Notes under the pieces: generated by a model
What the model was told of the DNA's origin: nothing
Seen by the model: only the letters and a program-made list of their open reading frames with translations
The model's database searches: none
In this document: positions 57,875 through 57,927 of the stretch, piece by piece
Layout of the letters: each line of letters starts with the position of its first letter
Numbering within the stretch: the stretch's first letter is position 1
Source: Pelobacter sp. UBA6093
Lineage (GTDB): Bacteria > Desulfobacterota > Desulfuromonadia > Desulfuromonadales > Syntrophotaleaceae
Direction of reading: 5' to 3'
Assembly (NCBI GenBank): GCA_002435955.1
Contig: DIWZ01000017.1
Coordinates: forward strand, 1 to 57,927
Length of the DNA: 57,927 nt
Position numbers and translations under genes: made by a program

Positions 57875-57927
57875 CTAGGAGTCTGTCGGACTATCCGGGC
57901 CGAAGCGAAAATTTGGATGTTTGAGAA
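57875..57927. mobile_element. Second copy of the MITE-like element (cut by window end)
   Basis: 53 bp identical to 48525-48577, beginning with the same terminal repeat. The preceding bases CAGCCTC match the right-end sequence of the first copy, as if another end lay head to tail. It follows the RND pump gene. Confidence 0.9.

Overview
The window (about 58 kb, GC-rich) is a chromosomal segment of a Gram-negative bacterium. Outer-membrane proteins (an O/P-type porin and a NodT-type efflux lipoprotein), an encapsulin operon, HDOD/GGDEF signalling and a thiF with a ThiS-like N-terminus fit the Desulfuromonadia (Geobacter/Pelobacter/Desulfuromonas-like). That placement is an inference from gene content, not from a marker gene. 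Most of the window is ordinary housekeeping DNA in short operons, with accessory patches and several repeat families between genes.

Layout. 1-2520: a minus-strand thiamine-thiazole operon thiF-thiS-thiG-thiH behind a promoter, a TPP riboswitch and an intrinsic terminator. 2690-6600: small unknown genes, a small HTH protein, a type I DAHP synthase, and yggT-divIVA-DUF167. 6724-9678: a minus-strand operon lipase-yjbQ-DUF362/ferredoxin-lipoprotein. 9785-13558: xerC and ppc. 13645-18352: a minus-strand set of ATP-grasp ligase, 2-hydroxyacid dehydrogenase, PEP mutase, membrane protein and Fem-like GNAT, with a divergent 56-residue peptide gene (18561-18731) that has its own strong promoter and ribosome site; I read it as a phosphonate biosynthetic locus. 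18786-22433: HDOD-GGDEF protein, zinc alcohol dehydrogenase, ssb. 22709-29925: plsC-rnj, uppP, ftsK, nfeD, SPFH protein. 29983-31771: plsY-mltG on the minus strand. 32083-34798: an MscS-type TM-repeat protein and an encapsulin operon (ferritin-like cargo plus shell). 34972-35048: tRNA-Pro(CGG). 35316-45872: the phosphate regulon (OprO/P porin, phoB, phoR, pstS, pstC, pstA, pstB, phoU). 46077-48344: deaminase, FRG-domain protein, ModE-type regulator. 48761-50794: a GGDEF-EAL protein. 51269-57812: tetR-OMF-MFP-RND efflux operon.

How parts work together. The porin, phoB and pstS leaders each carry a pair of 7-bp direct repeats with a 4-bp spacer (consensus close to CTAAYAN-N4-CTAACAN), laid out like a Pho box, so all three are probably PhoB targets. 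PstC and PstA both carry large extracytoplasmic insertions, a beta-propeller and a coiled coil respectively. In the phosphonate locus PEP mutase makes phosphonopyruvate, there is no decarboxylase in sight, and the adjacent dehydrogenase is the natural candidate to pull the reaction by reduction; the ATP-grasp and Fem-like GNAT proteins suggest amide or peptide conjugation.

Repeats. Four families are visible: (i) heptamer tracts (GTGCTGA and relatives) in two convergent intergenic gaps; (ii) a roughly 70-bp two-hairpin element at 25141 and 28926 with half copies at 18731 and 51102; (iii) a 169-bp MITE-like element with 22-bp inverted ends at 48525, a second copy running off the end of the window at 57875, and end-to-end palindromes at 48690 and (decayed) 22632; (iv) short GTCCCAT-type repeats near 53340.
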